64,000 nucleotides of DNA, taken from Seiridium cupressi. Taxonomy: Eukaryota > Ascomycota > Sordariomycetes > Amphisphaeriales > Sporocadaceae. Shown piece after piece: positions 1 through 12,071 of the stretch. The first letter of the stretch is position 1. Each line of letters starts with the position of its first letter. Below the pieces are notes generated by a model. It was given only the letters and a program-made list of their open reading frames with translations. It made no database searches and was not told the origin of the DNA. The DNA lies in assembly GCA_036674765.1 (NCBI GenBank), contig JARVKI010000147.1, positions 1 through 64,000 of the forward strand, in the 5' to 3' direction. The position numbers and the translations under genes are program-made.

Positions 1-714
1 TATAATTTAAATTTAAAATATTATTAAAACGTAAATATATTATTTATTTTTAAATTTATATAAATTATAAAAAAAAATTTATATTAAAATATTAAATTAT
101 TAATAATTATATAATTATTATTAATAATTAAAAGCTATTTATTAAAATTATAATTTTATAATTTTATATAAAAAAAAGCTTTTTTTTATATAATATATTA
201 AATTAATATTATTTATTATTATTTTATAATTAATAATAATTAAATAAAAAGATTATTTTATAAATAAATATCTTTTTAAAAATAATAAATTTTATTTAAT
301 TATTATTATATAATATTTTATATAAAAATAATATTATAAATAATTAATAATTATTATAATTTTTTAATATTAAAAATATTTTATTTTTTATAAATTTTAA
401 ATTTTAAATTAAATTTATTTAAAAGAATTTCTTTTTTATAATTAAAAAAAATTAAATAAAAATAATTATTTACTTTAATAAATTAATAAACGTTTATTAA
501 ATAATAATAAATAATTATAATTTTCTTTATAATTATAAAAATTTAATTATATCGCTTTATATAATAAATACTTTTAATAAATTTAACTTTTATTTTATAA
601 ATTTAATTATTATAAATATATAAAATTAAAAAAATATTATTATATTTTTAAAAAAAAAATTTTTATATATAATTCGAATAATATAAATTTTATATAGCGA
701 GTTTCTTAAAAAAG
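1..714. repeat. AT-only block, RIP-exhausted repeat relic
   Basis: The first ~714 bases are almost entirely A and T. Reading every line I find no CpA and no TpG dinucleotide, while the few remaining C residues are followed by T or G (for example aaacgtaa, aaagcttt, atcgcttta). Selective loss of CpA/TpG with CpT and CpG kept is the expected end state of repeat-induced point mutation (C to T at CpA). The block ends sharply near 715, where normal composition starts. No open reading frame or recognisable element remains, so the original repeat (probably a transposon) cannot be named. A centromeric or subtelomeric AT block is an alternative description of the same thing. Confidence 0.75.
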
Positions 715-1302
715 AGCAACTTACTTATTAGCGATACCTTTAAACAGGATTATAAATCACTTATATTCACTAAGAATATAGTCATTTCATAAAGCCTTAA
801 GAATACAGCCAATCAGTTAGAAAACCAGATCTATTATACAACCTCCAGGTGGAAGTGTCGTCGTATGTGCTTTCTAGGCAGTATTTCTATGCTCTATGCA
901 TGAAAATTAGATGGAGATGCTGGATGCTTTCCAAATATCCACCTCTCTCTAGAGACGCATGCGACACTTGCAGAGAAGCCTGCAAATCCCATCCGGCGCC
1001 TAGTCTAAATGCGATAAAAAAACACAGTCCCCTGGAAAAGCAGCTTGTCACTATGTTACGATTAACCGAGAAGCCGCACTGACGATTGGCAGCCCTGACG
1101 CCTTTGTTCATATCAGGCTTATCAAGAAAGTCGTCGTATCTTGTCGTCAAAATTACATCTCCCACTCCTCCGCCTTCTCAACCGTTCGGACCGCGTCCAA
1201 TCGTCATTTATTTCGAGATCTCGACGCCGCCAGTTGCTCCAAGTGCCCTGGCGATTTTGTGATTAGTCTTTGCTCTTCGTTCCAGTGGCTCTGATGGATG
1301 AC
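715..1302. other. Intergenic, no gene seen
   Basis: Normal-composition DNA between the AT block and the 3' end of the phosphate carrier. Short overlapping frames exist on both strands but none resembles a known protein. It presumably holds the 3' UTR of the carrier gene. Confidence 0.6.
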
Positions 1303-2487
1303 TTACTTCTTGATGTCACCATAAATGGCGAACTGACCGGCGGTCAAGGTACCAACCATGAAAAGACGGGCACCGATACCGCTGTAAGAGCCACGGAGAC
1401 CGAGCTCCTTGGCAATCTTGATCAGACGGCTGGTGGTGCCCTCACCGGGGAGACCCTTGGTCTTGTTGATCTTGGAAAGCATGGTGTCGGCGGGCTGGGA
1501 GACGAGAGCGGCAGCGAAACCGGCAACCAAACCGGAGCCCAAGTTGGCAACGGTCTGCATACCGTCGGAGAGGGTCTCCTTGGGGTACTTGCGGAAGACG
1601 GCCTCGGCGACCTTCTCGTACACGACAAACTTGGCCATGGTGTAGGGAATCCTGTACGAGAGTTAGCCTCCGACCGGGTAATACCTTGAGGTGGCTACAC
1701 TTACTGCTTGAACAGAATGGGACCGAAGCCGGCGTAGAAGGCACCGGCACCCTCGTTCTTCAGCATCTTGCTAAAGCCAGATACGAGACCGGTGGCATAG
1801 GTGGGCTCAGAAACGAGACGGATACGGGTGGCCTCGAGAGGGCACAGGGCAATGTCGGCGAAGAACTCGGCGCAGGCAGCGGAAGCCAGGTAGACGAGGG
1901 TTCGGTTGTTGGAGGCAGTCTCGTAGCCGAGAGTGTTGATGGCCTGCTGCTTGAACAGCTCGTAACCACCGAACTTGAAGGCCCCCTGGAGGAAGTAACC
2001 GGCGAAGGTGGGCCCAGCACCGGTCAGGAGGGCACCAGCACCCTCCTTCTGGATAACCTGCTTGAAACCACCGATCAATCCACGGTTGTAGGTGACGGGG
2101 TCGAGCTGGATTCTCGTCTTGACGCTGTAAGGGGGAAAGCGTTAGCAGATGACCAGTAGCTCCATAACACCCCAAAACAATCCAGTGCACTGCGACGAAG
2201 AAGCTAATACTGCGGTATTAGGCGTCCCGTCATGGCAGTCGCGCTGCAACTGCGAGCCATCAAGCTCATCCGTGGCAGCTCGGCAGAAAAAGATGGAATA
2301 GCGACAGTCTCGGGCGCGAGGGGAAAAGGACTAGGACGTACACATCGACGGGGGTGAGACCACCGTGGGTGACTGAACAGCAGATGGCACCGGCGAGGGC
2401 GAATCTGGAGTACAGAGCGAAGCCGCTCAACTTCTCGGGAGTGTTGGCCTTGGCCGTCTCGACGACAGCATCAATCTTGGCAGACAT
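1303..2487 (-). CDS. Mitochondrial phosphate carrier (MIR1/PTP type)
   Basis: Three exons on the minus strand: 2487-2342, 2124-1705 and 1651-1303, with GT-AG introns of 217 and 53 bp; all phases join. The product is 304 aa. It imports inorganic phosphate with protons across the inner mitochondrial membrane for ATP synthesis. The three-fold carrier repeat is visible: [14 protein letters not shown] in repeat 1, [14 protein letters not shown] in repeat 2 and [12 protein letters not shown] in repeat 3, which are the Px[DE]xx[KR]x[RK] signatures of SLC25 carriers. The first-repeat motif and GMIGGFKQV match the phosphate carrier subfamily. The first intron splits the repeat-1 signature after GTC-GAT-GT. 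Length is as expected for fungal phosphate carriers. The leader on the coding strand is pyrimidine rich and CCAAT pentamers lie upstream (2743-2747 and about 2813). Confidence 0.93.
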
Positions 2488-3343
2488 GATGAATGTGGGA
2501 GATGAAACAACGAAAAAAGGAAGAAGATTGATTGAGTGGAGAGGGACGACTGATTGCTGTCGCTCGAGAGAGGTCAAGGGGTATCAGGGGACGATCAATT
2601 GACGGATCCTCGAGATGTTGACTGTTGCGGCTTTTTGAAGGGAGACGAGAAGTTGTCCTTTGTTTCGGCTGGGCCAGCGACAAGTAAATTTTTGGGCTCG
2701 GGCTTTCGGGAGAAGGCGGGAACGCTGAAAATTCTGGCTGCCATTGGCCCTAGCACACCAGGCTAGATCCACTGCCGCCCACCAGCCAACCACCCAACAT
2801 GGATGCCGAATCAGCCAATCGCTGCGAGCGCGAATTTTGCCGGGTTTACAGTTGGTTCCTGCTTTCTCTGCAAACCTCGAGTACCAAGCACCAATCTTTA
2901 TCCCCCCTTAAGTCCGGTCCTGTCATGCAACTAGATAACACGGGCGAGTCAGCGCAAGGAAATGACCCACGTTGCTCTGAGTAGCTAAGCGCCATTGGCT
3001 GCGACGCGCTTGACATACAAAAGGAACGGCCTGTCTCTATGCTAAGCAAAACGCCTACCCTACAGTCTACATGAAGTTACGACAGAATGTTTGCCATCAT
3101 CTCCAGGTTCAGAACTACATGCCAACATTCCAAACTCTTCAGCTGCTACGGCAAGAGATCTCTAACCGCGCGCTCGCCCACATGCTGGACTGCAACATGA
3201 CCAATGCACCAATTCTCGTGATCCGGCCACAACTACCAAGTCGGAAGAGGCCAGTCAGTCCCGACTTGTCTCCAATCCCTTGTTTTGGGCGACGACAACG
3301 CCCAGTATCCTGCATGCGCCCGTGACGATTCCTACATGATTCT
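2488..3343. promoter_or_regulatory. Upstream region of the phosphate carrier
   Basis: Non-coding stretch upstream of the carrier ATG (2487) and downstream of the MFS gene. On the minus strand the 40 bases before the ATG are pyrimidine rich, common for strongly expressed fungal genes. CCAAT pentamers occur at 2743-2747 (minus), about 2813 (plus) and about 2993 (minus). No gene is seen. Promoter function is inferred from position. Confidence 0.45.
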
Positions 3344-5047
3344 TCACTGCGGCCGTAATGCCCCTGCTTCAAAGGCACGCCATCGGCCATTCATATGCTG
3401 TCTAACGCCCTTGCCCCAAAACGCAACAGGCACACCAATAATGCCGATCAGCAGGATGCCAATTGCAATCTCAATATTCATCATTGTGAAGCCCTGTGAA
3501 TCCAGCCACGGCTGGATCGAGAAACTCATGGACACACTGATGATGTAGCTGACTCCTCCAACGACGATCAGACCAGGAGCCGCCCAACGTGGGAGAGCTT
3601 CCGTGACCCAGAGTGTGTTCGCAACCCCAGAGGCGGAATAGGCGAATGAGTTCAGGAAGTATGAGACGTATACCAAGATCCAGTGTAACTTGTTCTCTGC
3701 CGTGATTCCGTACAGGATACAGCTTGCCGCGCTTGCTACCACAGGAAGGATGAAGGCAGGCAAGTAGTATTCGGCGTGTCGAATACCCTGATTGCGCCTG
3801 GTCAAGCGGTAGCTGATGCTCTGGACAAGAGGTCCAGCTGCCGGCCACGCCACGAAGGAGCCCACCGCAGCTGCAAGATTGACCAGCGCAATTGTCTGGG
3901 ACTGAAAGTTGTAAGGAGGCGACCTAAGCAGAATCGGAAAGGTGGTTCCGATCGACATCATCCCAGCAAAATTGGCGGCGTTCAGGAGCATGACCCAGAA
4001 GATGCGAGGGTTGCATAAGCATAGCATGGTTTGTGGATAGCAAGCCGCCATATCTTTCCAGCTTCCTAATCGACTGCCAGCCAAGAAGTGACAGGACCGT
4101 TGTTTGTCTGGTCTCTGGGGTAGGCCGGGTAGGATTTTGCCACCAGGAACCTGTTCCCAATCCTCATAAATATTGACCTTTTCGTGCCCGTTCTGGACGA
4201 GCACTCTTCCGTCGTAAGCTACCGGAGGTCGAACATAGAAAGTCTCGGAGACGAATATCAGTGTCGTCACGACTGATATCACGCAGGCAATGCTCCATGC
4301 CCAGTAGAATCGGGACCAGCTCCGGTCATCTCCTCGGCTAAGAAGCGGTACCATCGATGATATGGCGGTACTCACTCCACCTCCTATGCCCCAAAACATG
4401 GCAATAGCTTGGGGTCTTTCTTGAATGAACGTCATATCGATGATGATAGATATCATCTAGTTCAAAATCAGTTATGCAAGTAGACAGAGAAAAGGCGAAA
4501 GCACCAACAAGACTAAACACGCTTCCCGCAGCAAGACCTTGTGTGCATATCGCTGCCAGGAGGTGGTAGAAATTTGGTGCTGCGGCCGCCCAAACTGTGC
4601 CAAGAGCAAGTAGTACGTTGCAAAAGACCAATACTGGCTTCCTTCCGAGAACGAGAGATAATGGTAGCCATATGAAACCGCCGATTCCGAGCGTTAGAGT
4701 TGGGACGGTCATCGTGGTGGCCAAGGAAAACGGTTCCCTGTCCTACAGTTGCCGAGCTTAGCTATAAGGCAGAAAGCGTTGTTTTAACGTAAACGTACCG
4801 TTAATGTGGGATCGCTTTCGAATGATTGGAGGAGAAACTCGGGCGCCAACACCAATACCTGCGCAACGATATAAAACTCGATCAGAGAAATGAAAGCCAA
4901 GACTCGTTTCCCAGTACTCCAGCCCAATGGATCGTGCGGTGACTTGCTCGGGATTGGTAGAAGTAGCTTGCGCCCATCCGAAGCAATAAGAAGCACAGTT
5001 CCGGAGAAGTCCATGGAATTATACTTGGATCCATGAGACCGACCCAT
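3344..5047 (-). CDS. MFS transporter
   Basis: Three exons on the minus strand: 5047-4799, 4742-4509 and 4456-3344, with introns of 56 and 52 bp in phase 0. The product is 531 aa, a normal size for 12-helix fungal major facilitator drug/metabolite exporters. Hydrophobic segments alternate throughout; the loop between helices 2 and 3 reads LVLGRKPVLVF, matching the GxxxDRxGRRxxL-type MFS motif, and GGGVSTAISSMVPL lies in the first half. The N-terminal 60 residues are cytosolic, the loop with VRPPVAYDGR is the central cytosolic linker, and the tail is short. The substrate cannot be told from sequence; plasma-membrane efflux or uptake are both possible. No pathway genes adjoin it. Confidence 0.87.
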
Positions 5048-7380
5048 CTTGACGGAATATGATAGAGACGTCCGGGACTGGGCCCTGGATGAGGGTGGCT
5101 GAGTGAGTGCGAAGGAACAATGAGAAGGTGCATTGGAAGCTCATCAATGCCACCGCTCTCGTAGATCAATATATCAGTCTAGTCTCGCCGGCTCTAACGG
5201 AGGTAAGGCCAAAGCTTTTTTAGCATTTGCCGAGAATGTCCAGGAAGGAAGAAACTTTGGCAATAGTCTAAGTCAGCATTACATGGGTTTCATCTTTCGT
5301 CCCATCAATCCCTGATCGATTCCGTAGCTCCGTGGAAACAGTCGACAAAGATGCAGCGACATAATAGCGAGGCCAACTTGGAAAACAACTCCTCGTCCGA
5401 AATTCGTTTGTTTCGAATTTGTGCTTATCGGCGAAGGGTGACTTCCCCTTCCAAAACGCGCCGATTCCATCAGTAGGTAAGGGTTCCCGCTCTCCTCCTC
5501 TTATATTCTCTGTTCCTTCTCCTTCATTCTTTTTTCCGAGTCGGAGAAGGTCTTCTTCGTCTTCCATCTCCCATGTGCCGTTGTCTTTGTTGGCATTACT
5601 TAACTAGCCTCGTCCCGGCCACCAGATCGTGAGGCGAGCCCGCTTTCCTGTTTTGGGATAACCGCGTTTGTAGTAATATCGTGCATTGATATCCACTCCA
5701 GCAAACCACCAAAACAAGCCTCGGGTATCATTATATCAGAAATGAGGTCGCAACTATAGGAATGTGACTAGCAATAAACTTTCGTCGGCACTGCAGCTTA
5801 AATTGATGCCGGCATTTCTGGATGCAAATTCAAACTTTAAATCAGTCGACCTGAGTGCACAGATCAATAATTGACCAATTATTTTACGCGGACTGAACTT
5901 CAATTTCAAGGCTGTTGATCGTATCCGCGCTATCCGATTTACTAATTGGTGCTTAGTCTGGGGTTCGCTGCCGCGTAACACACACAGATCCCTGCGATTC
6001 CTGCCTGAAACGTTTCCTGGGCCTTGGGACCGATTGTTACGGCATAAGTCTCCAATGACGAGTTCCTCGAAATGCCTTTATACTTCCCATCGGTGGAACT
6101 CGCGGCCATCTGAAACCTGTGCTACCCTGCATCCAATAGGATGATTGTGATCTCTTGTACATACCAGGTATGACTAACTACTAGACCAACGGCCCCCTGA
6201 TCTCAACCCCGACTCTGGACTCCCGAGGCACACGGAATTATCGAATATGGCACGAATGGGATCCCAAAGTAATATGTGAGAAGATTGAATGCATGCCCCT
6301 CCATTAGTGAAAGATTGATCCGAGTGCCGAATTGTTGCTAGAAAGCCACGGCAATACAATGGAGTGAGATCATGTCATTGATCATTATTGAGATGAAGGT
6401 CAGGCCAGTCGACCCTGAGCTCTGTATTGTCTCCCTTGATGCACAGGAAGAAACCAGGCTCAACATGAACGGCCCACCCGCAGACTAGTCCCGAGGGCTG
6501 TGAGATTGACAAAACCGCAAGGAGAGTGCCGGCGTCTAAGTCGAGCATAAGAAAGAAGGCTTGACGAGTGGTGATAACCATTTGCCATGTATAAGTTAAA
6601 AAGATGTCAGAGACACTCCAGCTCACCCTTCACAATACTTCTAAATCGAAATTTCACACATCGAAGGATCCCTTTAGAAGTATTTGCACTATTCCAGCAA
6701 TTATCTGTGAGTTTTTCAGCCTATTGAACCTTCAATTACAAACCTACGGCAGGGCAAGGTGAGCAGTCCCAATAGAAACCACAGGACCACACACAGTCTC
6801 CGTCGGACTATCAGAATGCTGGCCTGAACATTCCATCAGTAAGAACATTTCAGGAGAAGGCAGAAAAATTCAAACATAGAGGATTATCTAAAAGTTCATC
6901 GAGAGGAAGATGTAGATGACATCTTGGGTAACATCGACCTGGTTGCTCTTTTATTAAAATTATGCTTTCAGACTCAACTCGTTATATTGCAGGTTGTGAA
7001 GAGGAAGGGAATTGAATTAGAGTATGAGTGTGATGTTAAATTTTTAGATAGTCAGTCCCGTCGAGGCAAGTCGGTGTCTATCGCTGTGCATGTGCATCAC
7101 GTGTGTTCAAACTGAGAACAAATTCCGGCCTCGGCTGTATAGCTCGTGATTCCTGAGCGTAAGAGCCTGGTTTCATTACTACTCCAGGCATTACCTTTGT
7201 TTGACTGGGTTGCTGTCGATGCTCGTGTATGGTAAACCGTGTTGTAATTAGGTTCTATGTAATTTCCCAAAAATATGTATAGTTGGTTGCGTTGTGCCGA
7301 TCGTCTCCGTTATTGATCTCTCTCTTCAGTGTGTAAAGCAGAGAGCAACGCACCCAACATGTTATTTTACCTCTACCCTC
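5048..7380. other. Long intergenic stretch, no gene seen
   Basis: About 2.3 kb with only short, unrelated open frames on both strands (for example near 5755-5980 and 6375-6626). I recognise no domain, no transposon end and no RNA gene. The part next to 5047 is presumably the promoter of the MFS gene. Confidence 0.55.
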
Positions 7381-8224
7381 TCACTCTTTCTGCGCTTGAA
7401 GCGTTGCCCTTCCTATCCGTACCATATCTTCGTTCGTCAGTGGTTCCTTCTCAAATCCATCAAAGGCACTCTGCAACAGAGCTGCAGAGAGCTCCTCCAC
7501 CCTTATGCCGGGGAAAATACCTGTAGCCCTCAAGATGGCGCCGACTACCGAACTCCCGATGGTCTTGTCCGTACTTATGAGTCCGGGCTTGGCAGCGGCC
7601 CCCTCAAAGCCGTGCTGTGCCGCAAAGTCGATGACCATTGTCTCGGTTTGAGCCTGCGAACGAGTGCGCGTCAGAGTCCCGACGGGGCCAGGGAACTGGA
7701 GAATCCCCATGTTATCGTAGAACTTACGCGCATTAGGCTGTAATCAGCCATGTATAGAGGTCTCTTGGTCTGGTCTCTCTCTGCCATTGCCCCGCTGAGG
7801 TAGATGAAGCGGAATGGCTGGTTAAGTCCGGCTTCGTGCATCGCCTTCATCCCCGCGAGCGTGGACTCCTGACAAACACGCTTCACCTCGTCAAAGGGAA
7901 ACTGCCTGGACTTGCCCGGAGTGATGGCTACGGTCCTAGAGAGCAGTATTAGCACGATTGGCTGATGGCATGCGTGCAATGCAAGGCACTCGAGACCCAC
8001 CAGATGCATGCGTCGGCGCCGGTAAACTCTTTCTTCACGCCTTCCGAGTACTCGGCGTAGTCCTTGATCGTGACGTTCTTAAGCTTTGATGTGTCGATTC
8101 CATCCTCCAATTTCAGAGGTTTGCGGGCTAGGGCAATAACCGATGAAACCTGCTCCAGCCGCAACGCCTGGCGAACAACCTCTGACCCCAAGAAGCCGGT
8201 TGCGCCTGCCACGATAAGCTTCAT
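7381..8224 (-). CDS. NAD(P)-binding Rossmann-fold protein (atypical SDR / NmrA-like)
   Basis: Exons 8224-8001, 7935-7728 and 7653-7381, with introns of 65 and 74 bp; product 234 aa. The N-terminus MKLIVAGATGFLGSEVVRQA carries the GxxGxxG dinucleotide-binding glycine motif right after the first beta strand, typical of NAD(P)H-binding atypical SDRs. GADACIW-TVAITP, joined across intron 1, and YLSGAMAERD correspond to later beta strands of the Rossmann core. MADYSLMR-AQTETMVIDFA, joined across intron 2, contains the Y and the following helix. The short length and lack of a clear YxxxK put it among NmrA/NAD-dependent epimerase-like proteins, whose substrates are unknown. No operon-like partner is apparent. 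Confidence 0.85.
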
Positions 8225-8885
8225 CTTGAAGGTCTAAATTTGCAAGATTCCCGTGATGTATATCTCAGAATTCAGCAACGAGATCAGTGCAGTGCCGTTA
8301 TGTTAGAGGGAGATCCACGGGTGTTGTGTTAATATCCTCTGTCCTAGGTCATGATCATGAACGACTTACCGGGCACCTGTTATACCTGTGAGCCTTGAGT
8401 CCGAAATGTGGAGGATGCGACTATGGCGCACGTCTTGGGTGGATCGCGCTGAATGGATGCGCTGTGAGCGGAGGGACCATTGCCCCGCCTTAGCCGCACT
8501 CCAAGGAGCGAGTCGCGAGTGCCAGAGTCGATAAGCGGACTTGTTTTGGGCCGTTCTGCATACATGTAATGACTGGCTACATTGTAGGTTTCCAGCTAGA
8601 TAACTAGAACTTGTTTATATGCTTCAATTGAACCGGTCCCCAACTGAGAGAACCATCACTCCTCCCAACAGAGGCATAATTGCTCCAGCCCGGGGCTGAC
8701 ATGTTGCATAGCATACGGTCGCGGGACAACTCAACATCCAATCACTGGAATTCATGCGTAGACGACGATGCCTTGATTCATCATAACTTCATTTGTTCTA
8801 ACCGTATCATACAGCTGCCTGACTCAGCACCACAATTTACGTGCACAGCCTAGGGGACGATGCGTCACTTCTCAACGTGAGTTCT
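8225..8885. other. Intergenic, no gene seen
   Basis: Upstream region of the Rossmann protein (ATG at 8224) and 3' flank of the small gene that ends at 8886. No recognisable coding sequence or repeat. Confidence 0.5.
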
Positions 8886-9243
8886 TCATTGCATACTGGC
8901 CCCAGTATTCGTCCGTTTTCCGCTCACCGGTACATCTTTGAGACCTTTGGTGCCCGGAACGCTTGTGCTATTGCTGTCGATGCCCACATCGGTCGCGCCC
9001 GAGTCGGAAGCCACTGGCGCCTCGCCGGGTGCGTGGGGTTCTTTGTGCGCGGATGCATTCTCAGCACCCAGACCTTGTGCTACGCGCGACCAACGTTAGC
9101 GGACGATGTCAACCAGATTTTGCACGGAGACCTAGCAAGTGCCGTGTGCGTCTTTGAGCGGCAATTGGCATACCTTGAGCCTGCTTCTTGAGGAAGGTGT
9201 CGCTGGCAGCGTTGTTCTGACCGGGTGTCTTTGAGTGGCCCAT
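8886..9243 (-). CDS. Small hydrophilic protein, two exons, unknown function
   Basis: Exon 1 is 9243-9174 and exon 2 is 9079-8886, separated by a 94 bp intron with a GTATGC donor and a GCGTAG acceptor. Spliced, the frame runs without stops for 87 aa. The exons are too short to stand out as open frames, so the gene is easily missed. The protein starts MGHSKTPGQNNAASDTFLKK and continues AQGLGAENASAHKEPHAPGE, then ends in a Ser/Thr/Gly-rich tail with VPGTKGLKDVPVSGKR. It has no signal peptide or membrane segment and is rich in polar residues, like small stress or spore-associated hydrophilic proteins; that comparison is only an impression. The ATG lies in a favourable context (aaaATGGGC). Confidence 0.6.
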
Positions 9244-10347
9244 TTTGACTGTCTGATTGAGGTTTGTTGTTGACGTCTGTCCTGTACGGTTTTCACAATT
9301 ATAAATTGTGAGACTGATGAATAGACTGGAAGAAGTAATCAAATGGCTTCTGCTACTTATTTACATCCGGTTGCACTTTCTTCGATATCAGTGATCAGTT
9401 CATTACGTCAATCAGTCTCGGAGTTGGTGACATCATGCTCGTACACGCGCCGCCCTACTGAACCTTCACCATCGGGTAGGTAGAAGATGAAAACCACGGG
9501 TTCACCGTCGATGAATTCTTGTAGAAGTAATGTACCTCTATCGAGAGTGGGTACATGTGCGAATGTAAGCTTGCAGTAATCGGGCGTCTGCCGGGCATGC
9601 ACATAGTATCTCGAGGGTACGATGAATGGCGACTTGGTATGGTGCTAAGTCAATACGCTAGGCTTAGGGATTATAGGGCATTCAGTTGTCGTTCAACTGT
9701 TGCCGGTAATAAAAACTTCAGGTATCAATTAATATAAGAACTGATATAACTAGCTGATCTGGAGAATAACAATTATACTCTATAGTATGCTATATGCGCA
9801 TATGCGCATGGAACGATGCTATCGTAGTTTGTCGACTTTGTCTACCGCACCGTTCTAATAAAAAACTGGAGGCAACCATTTCCGGTCTTCAGCATCGTGG
9901 AAGAGACGTGCCTGACCGATTTTGTCAACCACAGCCAGGCCGAAGGCTAGCCGTTTAGTTTTCTCTGGCTGACTTGTATAATATGTATATTCATATATAG
10001 GTAGAGTGGACGAAGTACGCAGCAAACTTGCCGCAAGCCACATGAAGTACTGCTGCCGTTCGCTTCACGGTGCTGTGGACCCTCAACGTCGCGGTCCAGC
10101 ACGTCCCGCGCCCTTGCACAAGGGACGTGTGGGTCTTGGCCTGTGGGGGTATCAAAGATCGGCACTGGGAATTTCCAGCCGCAACTGTGAGCACCAACCA
10201 AGTGCATCATGATGATCGGACAATCTTAGTCGGGCATACCTCAGTGCCCTGATATGCATGCCGGCAGTACGTGTGCTCCTTCGCGTACCACTCACGTTGT
10301 CTATCACGCGGTGCCGCTAGCCAACACGGTCAAGTCCAGGCCCGAGA
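9244..10347. other. Intergenic between divergent genes, no gene seen
   Basis: About 1.1 kb between the minus-strand small gene (start 9243) and the plus-strand DUF7053 gene (start 10348). It must hold both promoters. Short frames near 9408-9602 and 9855-10210 have no recognisable content. Confidence 0.5.
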
Positions 10348-11252
10348 ATGGCCAAGATAACGATCGCGGAACCCCTTCCGTCAGGCGTCGCGCCAGCACT
10401 CGTGCTTCGACTTCTGCAAAGCCATGATGATCTAATGGACCTGGGCTCTCTGACCAGCGAGCGACACCCCATCGAGCCACCAGCTGAGGCGCCGCCAGAG
10501 GAGCATCACCACACGTGGCAATGGTACAGCATAACAGAAAAGTTCAGACTACCCAAGGACGTAGGCTCTGGGGAATTTAGCAGCAAAGTCGGCTTCCTCG
10601 ATCTACCCAACGGCATGATCTCACATGTCTACTCGCAATTAGGCGTCGAGGTGCGAGATCATTGGACTATATCGAGTAGCCCGTCCAAGTCAGCCCAGGA
10701 GTCTTCCCTGTGGCTCAAAGTTGTAAGACGAGGATTGATGTGACGTGAAGCAAGCGCCAGCTGATGGTCACCTAGGATAGTGAGATCAAGTGCAGATTTA
10801 TCCTCAGATCATTCGTGAAGAGAAAGGTCAAACAGTCCCGGCTCGGGTTTGTCCAACGGGTGATAGAGAAGATCCGAAGTCCTCATTTGTTTGGTATTGA
10901 TAGCTTGGGCCAAAGCCGCAGTGATCCCAGTGTGATGGGATTTGAAGTGCCGGCATACTTTGGTATTGACTCATCGTCTCCGCTTACCGATGACAGCAAT
11001 GCATCGCCGCACGCGCCAAAGTCAGGCATATTCGAGCTGCAGAGCCATGATGCCGTCGCAGCCGAATTAGATAGCACCCGACCACTGAAAGAGCTAGACG
11101 GTCGAGAAATCGGACTGGGTCCAAAGCAGCACCGCATGCTCAGGTCCTCTTCCAATAGAGAGAAGTATGACGAACAAAGAGGAGCGGTGGCTGAACTTGA
11201 TGGTGTTGAACTGAGGAACGCACCACCAAGTATGCCGTTAGAGAAGAACTAA
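10348..11252 (+). CDS. DUF7053-type fungal protein, unknown function
   Basis: Exon 1 10348-10722 and exon 2 10776-11252 joined over a 53 bp intron (GTAAGA donor, CCTAG acceptor); product 283 aa. The N-terminal ~150 residues fit the fungus-specific family I know as DUF7053: a PLPSGVAPALVLRLLQSHDD opening, EAPPEEHHHTWQWY, then GFLDLPNGMISHVYSQLGVE and, after the splice, DSEIKCRFILRSFVKRKV. These proteins have a START/SRPBCC-like alternation of strands and no known function. The C-terminal half is polar and low in complexity, with a duplicated FGIDSLGQS / FGIDSSSP motif around residues 160-190. There are no membrane segments. Family assignment is from memory of the pattern, not from a search. 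Confidence 0.75.
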
Positions 11253-12071
11253 TAGCTTAAGGCTTCCTGTTGAGAAACTTTGACGCGGAAGCTTCTATAT
11301 ATCCCGTAGCGAGCAAGAAAAGCCTGTTGAAACAGGTGGCCCAGCCACCCTCTTTTCGGGCTTCCCAGCTACACACACATGTACATATACTAGATTATTT
11401 CTTTCTACTTCTCTCTGATACTCAACCAACCAATTAATCAATTCACCCCTCATAACGTTCGTCCATCTTGACAAAGCCTACCGGGCTGAGCGAATCGTCC
11501 GATCGTAGATACTATCCGGCATGAGGCCAAGCACTTGCCATTCTAATATGGCATGGCGTGACAGAAACCAAGTCGCCAGCTTGTACACAAACTGATGAAT
11601 CCTGCTCGAATTGGTCTTTTAGAAGTCAGTCACTTCAATACCACAACCCAATCAAGCACAAACGATCACATCAATCAAATAGATAAGGACTGAACAATAT
11701 TGTCATACCGATTGTGAGACCTGGTTGAAGACACCGCTATGGATATCGATAATAGAACCGGGGTTAAGCATTGCTGGCCATCTGGCTATGATGGGCATAC
11801 TTATCATAAGTTATCACATTTGACGTTTCTTTTACTGCCCAATATTTACAGATTTGTGCCTTTACCTGGATTATAATAACACCCATATTGGCCTGCGGCG
11901 ATTAGGTCAATTTAACGCAGGTAGGTACCTTGAGCAAGTTGCAAATGATGTTTTATTTAGTGGCACGGTAACGGATATATTTATATTTAACGACATTTGA
12001 CCTATCTTGCGACAAACCTGAACCGAGAATTAATTATACCGAAGTGGTCATAATCCTGACTTCGCTAAGTA
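11253..12071. other. Intergenic, contains one copy of a duplicated element
   Basis: No gene is seen. The part 11337-11470 resembles 57178-57305 (listed separately). The region around 11600-12000 is AT-rich with no recognisable content. Confidence 0.5.
11337..11470 (+). repeat. Copy A of a ~130 bp dispersed repeat
   Basis: This stretch aligns by eye with 57178-57305: both read ...ccagccacc...gggcttc.cagc.ac...tacatata..actag...ttct/ctctgatactcaa.caa...ttcacc..ctcataac.ttcgt.ccatct in the same order with small gaps. Similarity stops on both sides. It could be a duplicated promoter/leader or a piece of a mobile element. Confidence 0.6.

Noticed and set aside
1270..2159. Long plus-strand frames (139 and 157 residues)
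   Set aside because: Antisense shadows of the phosphate carrier exons.
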